Positions 8,212 to 8,226 of a DNA stretch of 8,226 bases are shown here, piece after piece (the first letter of the stretch is position 1; the number at the start of each line of letters is the position of its first letter). The translations under genes were made by a program, and so were the position numbers. Below the pieces are notes generated by a model that had not been told where the DNA came from, did no database searches, and saw nothing but the letters and a program-made list of their open reading frames with translations. The stretch is from an uncultured Paraprevotella sp. (GTDB taxonomy: Bacteria; Bacteroidota; Bacteroidia; Bacteroidales; Bacteroidaceae), in NCBI GenBank assembly GCA_900766785.1, contig CAAFWT010000142.1, positions 1-8,226 on the forward strand, given 5' to 3'.

Positions 8212-8226
8212 CTATCCGTCTAATCC
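8210..8226 (-). repeat. Inverted partial copy of the 9-bp array at the right edge
   Basis: The reverse complement of the last 17 bases is GGATTAGACGGATAGGA. It matches 7816-7832 (GGATAAGACGGATTGGA) at 15 of 17 positions. This suggests that a second ACGGAT array in the opposite orientation starts here and continues beyond the window. Confidence 0.55.

Overview
The window looks like chromosomal DNA of a Bacteroidales bacterium, most plausibly Prevotellaceae or a close relative. Three things point there: repeated promoter boxes of the Bacteroidetes type (TAnnTTTG, with an upstream TTTG in two cases), a general lack of Shine-Dalgarno sequences before the genes, and protein content that includes a secreted DUF4424-like protein with a C-terminal SH3 domain. 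The taxonomic call is inference; no 16S or other marker gene is present.

Layout, left to right. (1) The 3' part of a Gfo/Idh/MocA-family NAD(P)-dependent oxidoreductase (+), cut by the left edge. (2) Convergent to it, with stop codons overlapping by 4 bp, a secreted DUF4424-like/SH3b protein (-), with a well-placed Bacteroidetes promoter that also fixes its start. (3) A divergent intergenic region of about 330 bp. (4) clpB (+), the complete disaggregase, with an unusually good ribosome binding site. (5) A MATE-family transporter (+), whose promoter overlaps the last codons of clpB. (6) trmO/tsaA (+), a tRNA A37 methyltransferase, 14 bp after the MATE gene and probably in the same transcript. 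(7) Two tRNA genes, tRNA-Gly(CCC) and tRNA-Thr(CGT), each with a TAnCTTTG box just upstream, closed by an intrinsic terminator. (8) About 490 bp of non-coding, repeat-rich DNA running off the right edge.

The genes are ordinary housekeeping and accessory functions (protein quality control, export, tRNA modification). They do not form an obvious single pathway, apart from the suggestive placement of a tRNA-Thr gene beside trmO.

The most interesting part is the right-hand repeat region. Two elements of 131 bp (7905-8035) and 132 bp (8080-8211) lie in opposite orientation about a centre near 8057. Each is bounded by a 15-16 bp inverted repeat of different sequence. They share a hairpin with an identical AGCTCGCT core but different, still complementary, flanking arms. 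They also share a GC(A/T)GCAAGGGC motif at nearly the same spacing (25 versus 24 nt) followed by a small hairpin. Conserved architecture with changed but paired stems suggests a structured RNA or a structure-recognised mobile DNA repeat. A 9-bp-periodic array lies to the left (7805-7872), and what looks like the start of an inverted copy lies at the right edge (8210-8226).
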